From contig OZ257133.1 of assembly GCA_965279135.1 (NCBI GenBank), forward strand, positions 1,674,001 to 1,738,000: a DNA stretch of 64,000 nt, given 5' to 3'. Shown piece by piece: positions 1 through 8,422 of the stretch. Source of the DNA: Croceimicrobium sp965279135 (GTDB lineage Bacteria > Bacteroidota > Bacteroidia > Flavobacteriales > Schleiferiaceae). The translations under genes were made by a program, and so were the position numbers. The notes beneath the pieces were generated by a model that did no database searches, had not been told where the DNA came from, and saw only the letters and a program-made list of their open reading frames with translations. Positions within the stretch are counted from its first letter, which is position 1, and every line of letters starts with the position of its first letter.

Positions 1-2
1 AT

Positions 3-518
3 GCGCTTTTTGTGGGCACTCTTGAAGAGCGAAAAAACCCCAATCTTGTGGCTCAAGCCTGCATCGAGGAAAAAGTTCCATTAGTCCTGGTGGGCAGAGC
101 TAAAAAGTACTGGCTCGATTTTTTTAAGTCTCTAAGCTCAAGCGAACAGGCATATATCCATCCGGTATCCGCCATTGATCAGAAGGCTTTGGCAGGATTG
201 TACCAAAATGCTCACTGCTTTATTTACCCTTCTGAATTTGAAGGATTTGGAATCCCTTTGGTTGAAGCAATGGCCAGTGGCACAGCTCTAATTAGTTCTC
301 AAAATTCCGCCTTACAGGAAGTAGCAGGACCCGGTAGTATTTTATTGAAGGAAAACAATCTGGTAAACCTAAAGAACGCAATTCGAAAGTTTTGGGATGA
401 GGATACCTACCGGATCAATGCAATTAATCGTAACCGCAATTTTGTGGAGCAATTTCGGGATGAAGTAATCGCCAGCCAATGGTATGATACTTACCGTGAA
501 CTCGCTGGCTATGATTAA
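3..518 (+). CDS. Glycosyltransferase family 4 (GT-B), 5'-truncated by window edge
   Basis: C-terminal half of a GT4 glycosyltransferase, an enzyme that transfers a sugar from a nucleotide-sugar donor during surface polysaccharide synthesis. The reading frame is open to the window edge and begins ALFVGTLEERKN, the beta-strand and nucleotide-binding loop typical of the middle of GT4 enzymes. The donor-site motif EFEGFGIPLVEAMASG is complete, including the paired Glu residues. The true start lies upstream of the window, so a GTG at position 12 is not the start. It overlaps the next glycosyltransferase by 8 bases, as expected for an operon. The substrate cannot be told. Confidence 0.9.
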   Translation, partial: ALFVGTLEERKNPNLVAQACIEEKVPLVLVGRAKKYWLDFFKSLSSSEQAYIHPVSAIDQKALAGLYQNAHCFIYPSEFEGFGIPLVEAMASGTALISSQNSALQEVAGPGSILLKENNLVNLKNAIRKFWDEDTYRINAINRNRNFVEQFRDEVIASQWYDTYRELAGYD

Positions 519-1272
519 GCTTTCAGCCGTAATAATCACCTACAATGAGGAGCGCAACATTGGTCGCTGCCTGGAATCCTTGCAAAGGGTTGCAGACGAT
601 ATTGTGGTGGTAGATTCCTTTAGTACCGATAAGACTGAATCAATCGTTGCTGAAGCAGGCGCCCGATTTATCAGTCATTCTTTTGAGGGCCATATTGAGC
701 AGAAAAACTGGGCCATCACCCAGGCAAAGTATCCTCACGTGCTTTCTCTGGATGCAGATGAAGCATTGGATGCAGATTTAGAAGCTGAAATCCTTAAAGT
801 AAAGGCGGATTGGCAGGCCGATGGATATCGATTAAACCGACTTACATATTACTGTGGCCGATGGATTAAACATGGCTTATGGTATCCTGATCGAAAGTTG
901 AGGTTATGGGATAGTCGCAAGGGGTCCTGGGGAGGTCAGAATCCTCATGATACTTATATCATGGAGAAAGGATGCAAAGTTGAAGATCTTTCAGGTCATC
1001 TGCTCCATTATAGCATTTACACCTTCACGGAACATCTGAATCAGATTAAAAAATTTACTGATATTTCATCCCGGGCGGCCTTCGATAACGGCAAGCGCTC
1101 CAATGTGCTAAAGCTCATTTTTGCACCTCTGCTAAAATTTGTAAGGGCTTATATCTTCCGTTTAGGTTTTCTGGACGGTAAAGAAGGATTGATGATTGCC
1201 AGGTGGAGTGCCCATGCCACCTATTTGAAGTATTCTAAATTGATGCATTTACAAAAAAATGGCACTTCCTAG
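511..1272 (+). CDS. Glycosyltransferase family 2 (GT-A), WaaE/KdtX-like
   Basis: A GT-A glycosyltransferase of about 253 residues. The N-terminus IKLSAVIITYNEERNI is the classical GT2 first strand. A DSFSTDKT loop follows, then the metal-binding DADEALD motif near residue 90. The later GQNPHD and HYSIYTFTEHL segments resemble the WaaE/KdtX subgroup, which adds a sugar to lipopolysaccharide core; that assignment is family knowledge, not proof. I chose the ATG at 511, inside ATGATTAA overlapping the upstream stop, rather than the ATG at 484, because it gives the family's normal N-terminus. It overlaps the following glycosyltransferase by 14 bases, so the three are co-translated. Confidence 0.85.
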   Translation: MIKLSAVIITYNEERNIGRCLESLQRVADDIVVVDSFSTDKTESIVAEAGARFISHSFEGHIEQKNWAITQAKYPHVLSLDADEALDADLEAEILKVKADWQADGYRLNRLTYYCGRWIKHGLWYPDRKLRLWDSRKGSWGGQNPHDTYIMEKGCKVEDLSGHLLHYSIYTFTEHLNQIKKFTDISSRAAFDNGKRSNVLKLIFAPLLKFVRAYIFRLGFLDGKEGLMIARWSAHATYLKYSKLMHLQKNGTS

Positions 1273-2347
1273 AGTACTACATATTTCCACAGCGAGATCC
1301 TGGCGCGGAGGAGAACAGCAAATAGCCTATCTGAGCCTGGAACTTAGAAAGCTGGGCCTGGAACAGCACATTGTTTGTATCGCCAATGCTCCTCTTCATC
1401 AATGGGCTTTAGAGCATGGTTTTCCGGTTCTGCCTCTACCAAAGGCCAGTTCTATAGATTTAAGATTTGCATTTAAGATTCACAGATACCACAACAAGCA
1501 AAACTTCGATATCTGGCATGCTCATGATGCACATGCTCATGGCTTTGCTGTTTATGCACAGCATTTCTTTTCTTCAAAATGCCGGCTCTTAGTTTCGCGC
1601 CGGGTAGATTTTCCTGTAGCTAAATCGTTGAGCAGCGCTTTCAAGTACAATCATTCTGCGGTTTACCGCTATTTATGTGTGAGTGATGCCATCGCGAATA
1701 TTTTAAGATTGAGTCTTAAGTATCCGGATAAGGTATATACGGTCCATAGTGCCAATGATCCTTCAAGGTTTAGGAATTCAAAGCGTGGGAAACTAAGAAA
1801 AGAGTTTCCAGATCTGGCAAATCACTTCTGGGTGGGGAATGTTGCGGCGCTTACGGGACATAAGGACCTTTTCACATTTATAGATACGGCAAGAATTCTG
1901 ATTGATCAAAATTCAAATTTTCATTTCTTTCTAGCCGGGAAAGGCGAATTAGAGTCGGAGCTAAAGACCTATACTGAAAAACTGAATTTAAAGAAGCACA
2001 TCAGCTTTCTAGGATTTCGACCGGATATCCCAGAGTTTCTTGCCGATTTGGATTGTTTTCTTTTCACATCTGAAATGGAAGGATTAGGAACCTCAATTCT
2101 TGATGCCTTCGCTAGTGAGACTCCTGTGGTTGCGACCAAGGCAGGCGGCATCCCAGAATTGGTTATTCACGAAAAAACAGGACTCCTATACCCTACTAAA
2201 TCCCCCATAGACCTAGCTTCAGGTGTGTTTAAGATAAAAGAAGAGCCTACTTTGGTAAGTGAAATAAAAGCGAATGCTCTAGAGCACTTAAGCAATTTCA
2301 GCCCCGAAAATCTGGCTCGTAAAACATTGGATCATTATCTTTCCTGA
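1259..2347 (+). CDS. Glycosyltransferase family 4
   Basis: A complete two-domain GT-B glycosyltransferase of 362 residues. The N-terminal domain starts VLHISTARSWRGGEQQ, the glycine-rich acceptor-side loop of GT4 enzymes. The C-terminal domain has AGKGELES, the donor-site motif SEMEGLGTSILDAFASETPVVAT and GGIPELV. It probably acts on the cytoplasmic face of the inner membrane in building a surface polysaccharide or LPS core. It is the last gene of the glycosyltransferase run; the next gene starts 39 bases later behind a possible promoter. Acceptor and sugar are unknown. Confidence 0.88.
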   Translation: MALPRVLHISTARSWRGGEQQIAYLSLELRKLGLEQHIVCIANAPLHQWALEHGFPVLPLPKASSIDLRFAFKIHRYHNKQNFDIWHAHDAHAHGFAVYAQHFFSSKCRLLVSRRVDFPVAKSLSSAFKYNHSAVYRYLCVSDAIANILRLSLKYPDKVYTVHSANDPSRFRNSKRGKLRKEFPDLANHFWVGNVAALTGHKDLFTFIDTARILIDQNSNFHFFLAGKGELESELKTYTEKLNLKKHISFLGFRPDIPEFLADLDCFLFTSEMEGLGTSILDAFASETPVVATKAGGIPELVIHEKTGLLYPTKSPIDLASGVFKIKEEPTLVSEIKANALEHLSNFSPENLARKTLDHYLS

Positions 2348-2362
2348 GGGCGAGGAAAGCCT

Positions 2363-2370
2363 TATTTTTG
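2363..2370 (+). promoter_or_regulatory. Candidate Bacteroidota promoter -7 box (TATTTTTG)
   Basis: TATTTTTG matches the TAnnTTTG -7 consensus of Bacteroidota and lies 16 bases before the ATG at 2387. I see no convincing TTG -33 element at the usual distance, so this is only a candidate start for the cca operon. Confidence 0.3.
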
Positions 2371-2386
2371 CTCACGATTTGAGCGC

Positions 2387-2737
2387 ATGATCTTAGTATT
2401 TTCAGTAATAACTTTACTAATCATTGGAGCCCTGCTATTCCTCTTCCACCGGAAAATGGCCCTTCAGATGCAGTATCTTCAAATTCAGTCCGGAAAGAAA
2501 CCCTCAGCACATAAAGACTTTCTTTTCTTTGATTGGAAAGATGCTAAGGAAAGGGAATTAAGAAAAGAAGCCTTTCTCCTTTTCCCCATGTTATATGCCG
2601 TGTCCTTTGAGGAGCCGGAGAAAAAGGAATTGGAGGACATCAAGTACAAGGTGAAGCGCAGTCATATTGGGATTTACTTCTGTATCATCCTTTTCATCAC
2701 TCTGGGAGTACTGTCAGAAAGAATTCTGCCTGCCTAA
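2387..2737 (+). CDS. Small two-helix membrane protein, unknown function
   Basis: A protein of 116 residues that I do not recognise. It begins with a strong hydrophobic helix (residues 1-20) followed by a basic turn, has a charged central region of about 70 residues, and ends in a second hydrophobic helix (about 95-112). This predicts two membrane passes with a soluble loop between them. The stop is 4 bases before the cca start, so it is probably co-transcribed with cca. No catalytic motif is visible. Confidence 0.65.
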   Translation: MILVFSVITLLIIGALLFLFHRKMALQMQYLQIQSGKKPSAHKDFLFFDWKDAKERELRKEAFLLFPMLYAVSFEEPEKKELEDIKYKVKRSHIGIYFCIILFITLGVLSERILPA

Positions 2738-2741
2738 GCTC

Positions 2742-4169
2742 ATGAAGGAGGCATTGGACCATAGCATCTTTCGCCTTATCGGCGAAGCAGCGGATGAATT
2801 AGGTTATGAGTCCTACTTGATCGGTGGTTATGTTCGCGACCTAATCTTAAAAAGAAAAAAGCCAAAGGACATTGATGTAGTTGCTGTTGGGAGTGGGATC
2901 GAACTAGCTCAATTAGTTGCACAAAAGTTAGGAGGCAAAAAGGTTAATGTCTTTAAAAATTTTGGAACGGCCCAAGTCGTACTAAAGGAGCAAGACCTGG
3001 AATTAGAGTTTGTAGGGGCCCGAAAAGAGTCCTATCAAAGAGATAGTCGCAAACCCATCGTGGAAAACGGAACTCGTGAAGACGATCAAAAACGTAGAGA
3101 CTTTACCATTAATGCTTTGGCAATCAGCTTAAATGCTTCAAGCTTTGGTGAAATGCTTGACCCGTTCAATGGTTTGCAAGATTTGAAAGATGGTATTATC
3201 CGTACCCCACTGGATCCACATGTTACTTTTAGCGATGATCCCTTGCGAATGATGCGAGCAATTCGTTTTGCCAGTCAATTAGACTTCACCATCGAAGAGT
3301 CCAGTCTGGAAGCCATTAAAGAGCAGAGCGATCGATTGCAAATAATAAGCATGGAACGTATTATGGAAGAATTGAACAAGATCATGTCTTCCCCCAAACC
3401 TTCCAAAGGACTCATCCTATTATATCGAACCGGACTTCTTAATTACTTTCTACCAGAAGTAGTTGCATTGCAAGGTGTTGAAGAAATTGAGGGTCAAAGC
3501 CATAAAGACAACTTTTACCATACGGCACAGGTAGTTGATAATGTTGCTCTCCGGAGTACCAATATTTGGCTCCGTTATGCTGCCCTCTTTCATGATATTG
3601 GAAAACCACCTACTAAACGCTTTGTAAAAGGAACTGGATGGACCTTTCACAATCATGAGTTTATAGGTTCAAAAATGGTCTTCAAGATTTTCCGAAGGCT
3701 AAAGCTCCCCTTAGGGGACGCAAGAAAATACGTGCAAAAGATGGTGCTTCTAAGCTCGAGGCCCCAAGCGGTAGCAGAAGATCAGGCGACCGATTCTGCT
3801 GCAAGAAGACTGCTATTTGACGCCGGTGAAGACTTGGAGGAGTTAATGATCCTGTGCGAGTCGGATTTAACTACCCGAAACGAAAAAAAGAAACGCTACT
3901 ATCTTAGGAAGTATCAGGAAGTAAGAGAACGGCTGGCCGAAGTTGAGGAAAAAGATCGCTTAAGAAGTTTTCAGCCTCCAATTGATGGCACTGAAATCAT
4001 GGATCTATACAATCTCAAACCTGGCCGAGAAATCGGAATCCTTAAGAGTGCTGTAAAAGATGCTATCTTAGATGGTAAGATAGACAATGATAGGCAGCAA
4101 GCCCTAATTTTTCTAAAAGCCAAGGCCCAGGAGTTGGGATTGGAACCAAAACAAAATCATGAGCATTAA
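2742..4169 (+). CDS. cca: CCA tRNA nucleotidyltransferase with HD domain
   Basis: Adds or repairs the 3'-terminal CCA of tRNAs in the cytoplasm. The class II polymerase-beta fold is clear: LIGGYVRD near residue 28 and the metal-binding DID pair near residues 43-45. RRDFTINALA and the DPLRMMRAIRFA motif follow. An HD domain is in the C-terminal half (ALFHDIGKP, His about 284), as in family members with phosphohydrolase activity. About 475 residues, which is normal. I chose the ATG at 2742, 4 bases after the upstream stop, because the earlier in-frame ATG at 2667 would add 25 atypical residues overlapping the upstream gene. It overlaps the next gene by 11 bases. Confidence 0.95.
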   Translation: MKEALDHSIFRLIGEAADELGYESYLIGGYVRDLILKRKKPKDIDVVAVGSGIELAQLVAQKLGGKKVNVFKNFGTAQVVLKEQDLELEFVGARKESYQRDSRKPIVENGTREDDQKRRDFTINALAISLNASSFGEMLDPFNGLQDLKDGIIRTPLDPHVTFSDDPLRMMRAIRFASQLDFTIEESSLEAIKEQSDRLQIISMERIMEELNKIMSSPKPSKGLILLYRTGLLNYFLPEVVALQGVEEIEGQSHKDNFYHTAQVVDNVALRSTNIWLRYAALFHDIGKPPTKRFVKGTGWTFHNHEFIGSKMVFKIFRRLKLPLGDARKYVQKMVLLSSRPQAVAEDQATDSAARRLLFDAGEDLEELMILCESDLTTRNEKKKRYYLRKYQEVRERLAEVEEKDRLRSFQPPIDGTEIMDLYNLKPGREIGILKSAVKDAILDGKIDNDRQQALIFLKAKAQELGLEPKQNHEH

Positions 4170-4635
4170 GATAAGAGTAGTCCTCGATTGGGATGAGGAA
4201 GATGTAATTAGGGACCTGCTGGTTCCCAGTGAACTCAATCTGGATGATCTACATATTGCTATTCTTCAAAGCTTTCAGTTAAGCCCGGGCGAAATGGCAA
4301 GCTTTTACCGAAGCAATGAAAACTGGGATCAGGGAGAAGAAATTCCTCTCATGCCATTTGATGCCCAACAAAAAAGCATGAAAGATCTGAGGGTCGATCA
4401 TGTATTATTGGAGAAAGAAGATCGCCTGCTTTACGTCTATGACTTTCTTGAAATGTGGACCTTCTTTGTGGAATGCATTTCCATTGAAGAAGTCGATACG
4501 GATAAAATTAAGGTGCTTTTAATCCAGGGAAAAAGACCAGATGAAGCTCCACCTCGACCAGATGGACAAACTGAGGGGGGGCTTTTTGATGATTTAGATT
4601 TGGATCTAGGCGAATTCGACGATTACGAGGAGTAA
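4159..4635 (+). CDS. PRiA4b ORF3-like domain protein
   Basis: A small soluble protein of 158 residues resembling the plasmid pRiA4b ORF-3-like domain. The N-terminal strand IRVVLDWDEEDVIRDLLVP, a LDDLHIAILQSF helix and YVYDFLEMWTFFVE are the typical landmarks. The last 35 residues are strongly acidic (GLFDDLDLDLGEFDDYEE) and probably disordered. Such proteins are common in Bacteroidota, but their function is unknown. It is translationally coupled to cca by an 11-base overlap. Its 3' end overlaps by 13 bases the end of the convergent gene at 4623-4928. Confidence 0.72.
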   Translation: MSIKIRVVLDWDEEDVIRDLLVPSELNLDDLHIAILQSFQLSPGEMASFYRSNENWDQGEEIPLMPFDAQQKSMKDLRVDHVLLEKEDRLLYVYDFLEMWTFFVECISIEEVDTDKIKVLLIQGKRPDEAPPRPDGQTEGGLFDDLDLDLGEFDDYEE

Positions 4636-4928
4636 CCAATTTCAACTGAGTGTATGCGATGTACGGGAATTAGTCTTCCGGCTTTTAGCAACACCTTGTT
4701 ATCGGTAACTGCCCAGATGGTTGTGTAAACCTCTTTCAAGTCTTCTGAATCAACAAAACGAATTAAGACTTTGTGCTTATGGAGGTTACCTAAACTAGTT
4801 GCGCGATGAAGGACCTGCTTGCGCTGATCAATATCGGATTGGTTGGTTAGTATCTCCTGACCAGGAAAGGAAAGATTATCTAGAACTTCCTTTTCTACTC
4901 GTTTAAATTTTTTGGTGTTTACATCCAT
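4623..4928 (-). CDS. Conserved hypothetical protein, 101 aa
   Basis: A leftward gene of 101 residues between two rightward operons. The N-terminus is basic (VNTKKFKRVEKEV) and the C-terminal half is rich in beta strands (KVLIRFVDSED, VYTTIWAVTDNKVLLK, IPVHRIHSVEI), suggesting a small beta-barrel or SH3/Sm-like fold. There is no signal peptide or membrane helix, so it is probably cytoplasmic. The start at 4928 is an ATG, and the upstream space of 66 bases would have to hold both its promoter and that of the divergent ABC transporter. No function is assigned. Confidence 0.6.
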   Translation of the reverse strand: MDVNTKKFKRVEKEVLDNLSFPGQEILTNQSDIDQRKQVLHRATSLGNLHKHKVLIRFVDSEDLKEVYTTIWAVTDNKVLLKAGRLIPVHRIHSVEIGYSS

Positions 4929-4994
4929 GACCCCTCATTTTGTTGATGTTCTTAAATTTACGAAAAATTCTCAATCACTTAAGCCCATAGAGTT

Positions 4995-5885
4995 TTGGAA
5001 AAAGTACTTGAGCTGCAATCGCTCAGTAAAAATTACGGACGGATTCAGGCGGTAAATCAACTTAGTTTTACGGTAGAAAAAGGAGCAGTATTTGGTATTC
5101 TTGGTCCTAATGGAAGCGGCAAAACCACCACCTTAGGTATGCTTCTGGGAGTTACCCAGGAGGCTTCGGGAAGTTTTAAATGGTTTGAAGGCTTAAAGCT
5201 TCAGGATGCTAAAAAACGTATTGGGAGTTTGTTGGAAACGCCCAACTTCTATCCTTACATGTCGGCTCGGGAAAACTTAAGGTTAGCAGCCAAGATCAAA
5301 CAGTGTGTTAATCCGAACATTGATGAGGTTCTTGAGCAAGTTAAGCTGCTCGATAGGGCTAGCGACAAGTTTAAAACCTATTCTCTGGGTATGAAGCAAC
5401 GCTTAGCCATTGCCTCTGCACTGCTTGGAAATCCAGATGTTTTGCTTTTAGATGAACCTACTAATGGTTTAGACCCCAAAGGAATTGCGGAAGTAAGAGA
5501 ATTGATACAAGAAATTGCCGAAAAGGGAACTACAGTAATAATGGCCAGTCATATCCTTGCTGAGGTAGAGAAAGTATGTACCCACGTTGCGGTAATGCAG
5601 AAAGGGAATTTAAAGTATAGCGGACTTGCGAAAGACCTATCAGGTCATCAAGGTAAACTACTTGTTGGCTCTAGTGATATCAACAAACTGGAAAATGCTT
5701 TAAGAGAACATCCTGCTATTAAACAGATGGATCGTGAAAATGGCCTTCTCGCCTTGCTACTGAATGAAGAGCATGACGCAGCGGCAATAAATCAGTGGCT
5801 CTTCGAAAAAGACATTTACCTTAATCACCTCGAGCAAAAGCACAGCAGCTTAGAGGAAGAATTCTTAAAATTGATCGACTCATGA
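4995..5885 (+). CDS. ABC transporter ATP-binding protein (TTG start)
   Basis: ATPase subunit of a two-component ABC exporter working with the permease that follows. Walker A GPNGSGKTT is at residues 37-45, the signature YSLGMKQR near residue 130, and Walker B DVLLLDEP near 150 followed by NGLDP. The His switch is in MASHILAEVE. The Bacteroidota/Firmicutes subgroup with this layout includes gliding (GldA), bacitracin and lantibiotic-type exporters, but no substrate can be given. No ATG or GTG exists between the in-frame stop at 4980 and the conserved N-terminus, so TTG at 4995 is the likely start. It overlaps the permease by 4 bases. Confidence 0.9.
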   Translation: MEKVLELQSLSKNYGRIQAVNQLSFTVEKGAVFGILGPNGSGKTTTLGMLLGVTQEASGSFKWFEGLKLQDAKKRIGSLLETPNFYPYMSARENLRLAAKIKQCVNPNIDEVLEQVKLLDRASDKFKTYSLGMKQRLAIASALLGNPDVLLLDEPTNGLDPKGIAEVRELIQEIAEKGTTVIMASHILAEVEKVCTHVAVMQKGNLKYSGLAKDLSGHQGKLLVGSSDINKLENALREHPAIKQMDRENGLLALLLNEEHDAAAINQWLFEKDIYLNHLEQKHSSLEEEFLKLIDS

Positions 5886-6721
5886 TGCGACTCATAGCCA
5901 TAGAATGGATCAAATTGAAAAATCACCGTTTCTTTTGGATCGGAATGGGATTATTTCTGACTCTGCTTGCAGTGCTACTTTTCAACTTTGGTAAGATTGG
6001 TTTACCTGGAAATGGACCTAGTGAGGAAGATGCCAGCGCAGCGGGAATGGCCATGATGATTATCCCTACAACCTTTGCTGAAGCAGGCTTTTACCGTTTA
6101 CCTCAACTTTGGCAAAACGCCAGTTTCTGGGCGGGCTTTTTCAAATTTATTCCCGCTTTTCTGCTGCTATTCTTTATTGGGTCGGAATTTGAATACCGCA
6201 CTTTTCGACAAAATATTATTGATGGACTTTCCATTCGTGAATTCTTTTTATCCAAGATATTCACCCTGTTTCTTTTTGCGGTTCTCAGCACCCTGGTAGT
6301 AGGATTAACCACGATTGTTCTTGCCTATATCCATAACGATATGGCAGAGACTAGTCTTTGGGTGGAAAGCAGTTTCCTGGCTGGTTTCTTTATGGAGACC
6401 TTTTTCCTGCTTTCGTTGGCCTTGTTCCTGGGAATTTTGGTTCGAAGAAACGTAGTGGCGATTATCGTTCTCGTGCTTTATTATTTTGTTCTGGAACCTT
6501 TTATGGGTTACTGGTTTAGTGCACCCGGCGAAATTCTTTTCGACTACTTACCTACCAGACCATCACGCATATTAGTTCCAGAGCCTTTTTCCCGTATCCT
6601 GGATTTCTTTGGCAAGAATGACCCACCGGTTATGGAATGGAAGTTCTGGTGGGTGGCTTTTCTATACAGCCTTATCTTTTTAAGCTCGGCCTTTGTGATT
6701 CTTAAAAGAAGAGATATCTAA
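5882..6721 (+). CDS. ABC transporter permease (ABC-2 type)
   Basis: Membrane subunit partner of the preceding ATPase, 279 residues. The N-terminus IAIEWIKLKNHRFFWIG is the amphipathic start typical of ABC-2 permeases. Five to six hydrophobic spans follow: about residues 18-38, 90-105, 125-150, 170-188, 195-215 and 255-275. The EYRTFRQNIIDGLSIREFFLSK segment between the second and third spans is a common ABC-2 signature. Translation is coupled through ATGA to the ATPase and through TAATG to the potassium channel downstream. Confidence 0.85.
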   Translation: MMRLIAIEWIKLKNHRFFWIGMGLFLTLLAVLLFNFGKIGLPGNGPSEEDASAAGMAMMIIPTTFAEAGFYRLPQLWQNASFWAGFFKFIPAFLLLFFIGSEFEYRTFRQNIIDGLSIREFFLSKIFTLFLFAVLSTLVVGLTTIVLAYIHNDMAETSLWVESSFLAGFFMETFFLLSLALFLGILVRRNVVAIIVLVLYYFVLEPFMGYWFSAPGEILFDYLPTRPSRILVPEPFSRILDFFGKNDPPVMEWKFWWVAFLYSLIFLSSAFVILKRRDI

Positions 6722-7539
6722 TGCAAGAAGCTGCGGAAAAAACCTGGAAACGGAGATGGTATCACATCATCTTTGAATCAGAGACCCCAGCTGGGAGGCG
6801 CTTTGATGTTATCCTGATGATCGCCATTCTAGGTAGTTTGTTGGTGATAATGCTGGAGAGCGTTCCGCAACTCGGTGAAAAGTATCAACAAACTTTCGTA
6901 GCCCTGGAATGGATCTTTACCATCCTTTTCTCCATTGAGTATATCATCCGATTGCTCATTGTAAAAAGGCCTGTTAGTTATGTAACCAGCTTCTATGGTA
7001 TCATTGATCTGGTATCTATCCTGCCCAGTTATTTAGCCATTGTACTGGGAGGAGCACAGTACTTTATTGTAATCCGAAGCTTAAGATTATTACGGGTTTT
7101 CCGTGTCCTTAAAATGGTACGCTTCATTGGAGAGGCCAATGTTCTGAGTGATGCTTTGAAAGCCTCCCGTCATAAGATTGCGGTTTTCCTCATAGCAGTT
7201 GTTTGCATCAACTTTATTATGGGCACGGTGATGTACATCATTGAAGGCCCGGAGAATGGTTTCACCAGTATTCCAAGAGGGATCTATTGGTGCATTGTTA
7301 CTTTAACCACAGTCGGTTATGGAGATATTAGCCCCTCTACTCCACTAGGGCAATTAGTAGCTTCTGCGATTATGATCCTGGGGTATGGAGTTATCGCTGT
7401 ACCAACCGGTATTGTTACCTCTGAAATTAATCGAAGTCAAAATCAAAGGAAAGAGCTGGAACGTCGCTGTGCAGTTTGCGAACATGGGGGAATGAGTCCT
7501 GATGCTGAATACTGCCAATTTTGTGGTGAAAAACTCTGA
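6721..7539 (+). CDS. Voltage-gated-like potassium channel with C-terminal zinc ribbon
   Basis: A six-helix ion channel subunit of 272 residues, expected to be a homotetramer in the inner membrane. The S4 helix carries regularly spaced arginines (IRSLRLLRVFRVLKMVRF). The pore loop has the K+ selectivity filter TTVGYGDISP near residues 195-203. After S6 there is a short linker and then a zinc ribbon, CAVC...CQFC with cysteines at 250, 253, 265 and 268. Voltage-gated fold and K+ selectivity follow from the motifs. The ribbon may mediate assembly or metal sensing, which is inference. It sits last in the ABC pair's operon and overlaps miaA by 38 bases. Confidence 0.9.
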   Translation: MQEAAEKTWKRRWYHIIFESETPAGRRFDVILMIAILGSLLVIMLESVPQLGEKYQQTFVALEWIFTILFSIEYIIRLLIVKRPVSYVTSFYGIIDLVSILPSYLAIVLGGAQYFIVIRSLRLLRVFRVLKMVRFIGEANVLSDALKASRHKIAVFLIAVVCINFIMGTVMYIIEGPENGFTSIPRGIYWCIVTLTTVGYGDISPSTPLGQLVASAIMILGYGVIAVPTGIVTSEINRSQNQRKELERRCAVCEHGGMSPDAEYCQFCGEKL

Positions 7540-8422
7540 TAAATCAATTATTTGTCTTTCCGGTCCAACAGCGGTAGGGAAGACCGGCGTGGCCATTGAC
7601 CTTGCTCAGGCACTCGACACAGAAATCCTTTCTTTCGACTCAAGACAGTTTTACCGAGAAATCCCTATTGGAACAGCGGCTCCCACTCCATCAGAACTTG
7701 AAATAGTAAAGCACCATTTCATTCTGGATCGAAGCATTCAACAAGAACTAAACGCGGCAGATTTTGCAGAAGAAGCTCTAAAACAAATAAATGAGCTGCA
7801 TCGAAAGTACGACCAATTGGTATTAGTCGGCGGTAGTGGTTTGTATCTCAAGGCCTTGGTTGAAGGCTTTGATGAGATGCCCGATGTAGAAGAGGGCATG
7901 CGCGAGAAGCTAAATGAGGAACTAGCAACTAAAGGTATCGAAGCCTTGCAAAAGGAATTAGCTGAAAAAGATCCCCAGTATTACGCTCAAGTGGACATTA
8001 ATAATCCGCAAAGACTTATTAGGGCCCTGGAGCTTATTCGCTCAAGCGGGCAAAAGTTCAGTGCAATGCGAAAATCAAAAGTGCGGGAACTCCCCTTTAC
8101 CGTTCGCAAAATTGCCTTAAACATGGATAGGCAAGAGCTCTATCAGCGCATAAACAGTAGAGTAGATATCATGGTCGATCAGGGATTATTAGAGGAGGTA
8201 AAAAGAATGATCCCTCATCAAAAACTAAATGCCCTGCAAACAGTAGGCTACAAAGAGCTATTCCCCTACTTTGCAGGAAATTGTAACCTAGACTTTGCTC
8301 TGGATGAAATCCGGAAAAACAGCCGGCGATATGCCAAACGTCAGCTTACCTGGTTTAGAAGAGTGAAGCATATGGAATGGTTCCACCCAAGAGATTGGCA
8401 AAAAATCCTGAATGCAAAATAG
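7502..8422 (+). CDS. miaA: tRNA dimethylallyltransferase
   Basis: Transfers a dimethylallyl group to N6 of adenosine 37 in tRNAs reading UNN codons. The P-loop GPTAVGKTG is at residues 21-29, the conserved DSRQFYREIPIGTAAPT substrate region near 50, VGGSGLYLKAL near 118 and QTVGYKEL near 245. Length (306) is normal. The start at 7502 lies inside the channel gene. GTG codons at 7523 and 7526 are alternatives that would shorten the overlap without touching the P-loop. It overlaps lpxK by 11 bases. Confidence 0.95.
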   Translation: MLNTANFVVKNSDKSIICLSGPTAVGKTGVAIDLAQALDTEILSFDSRQFYREIPIGTAAPTPSELEIVKHHFILDRSIQQELNAADFAEEALKQINELHRKYDQLVLVGGSGLYLKALVEGFDEMPDVEEGMREKLNEELATKGIEALQKELAEKDPQYYAQVDINNPQRLIRALELIRSSGQKFSAMRKSKVRELPFTVRKIALNMDRQELYQRINSRVDIMVDQGLLEEVKRMIPHQKLNALQTVGYKELFPYFAGNCNLDFALDEIRKNSRRYAKRQLTWFRRVKHMEWFHPRDWQKILNAK

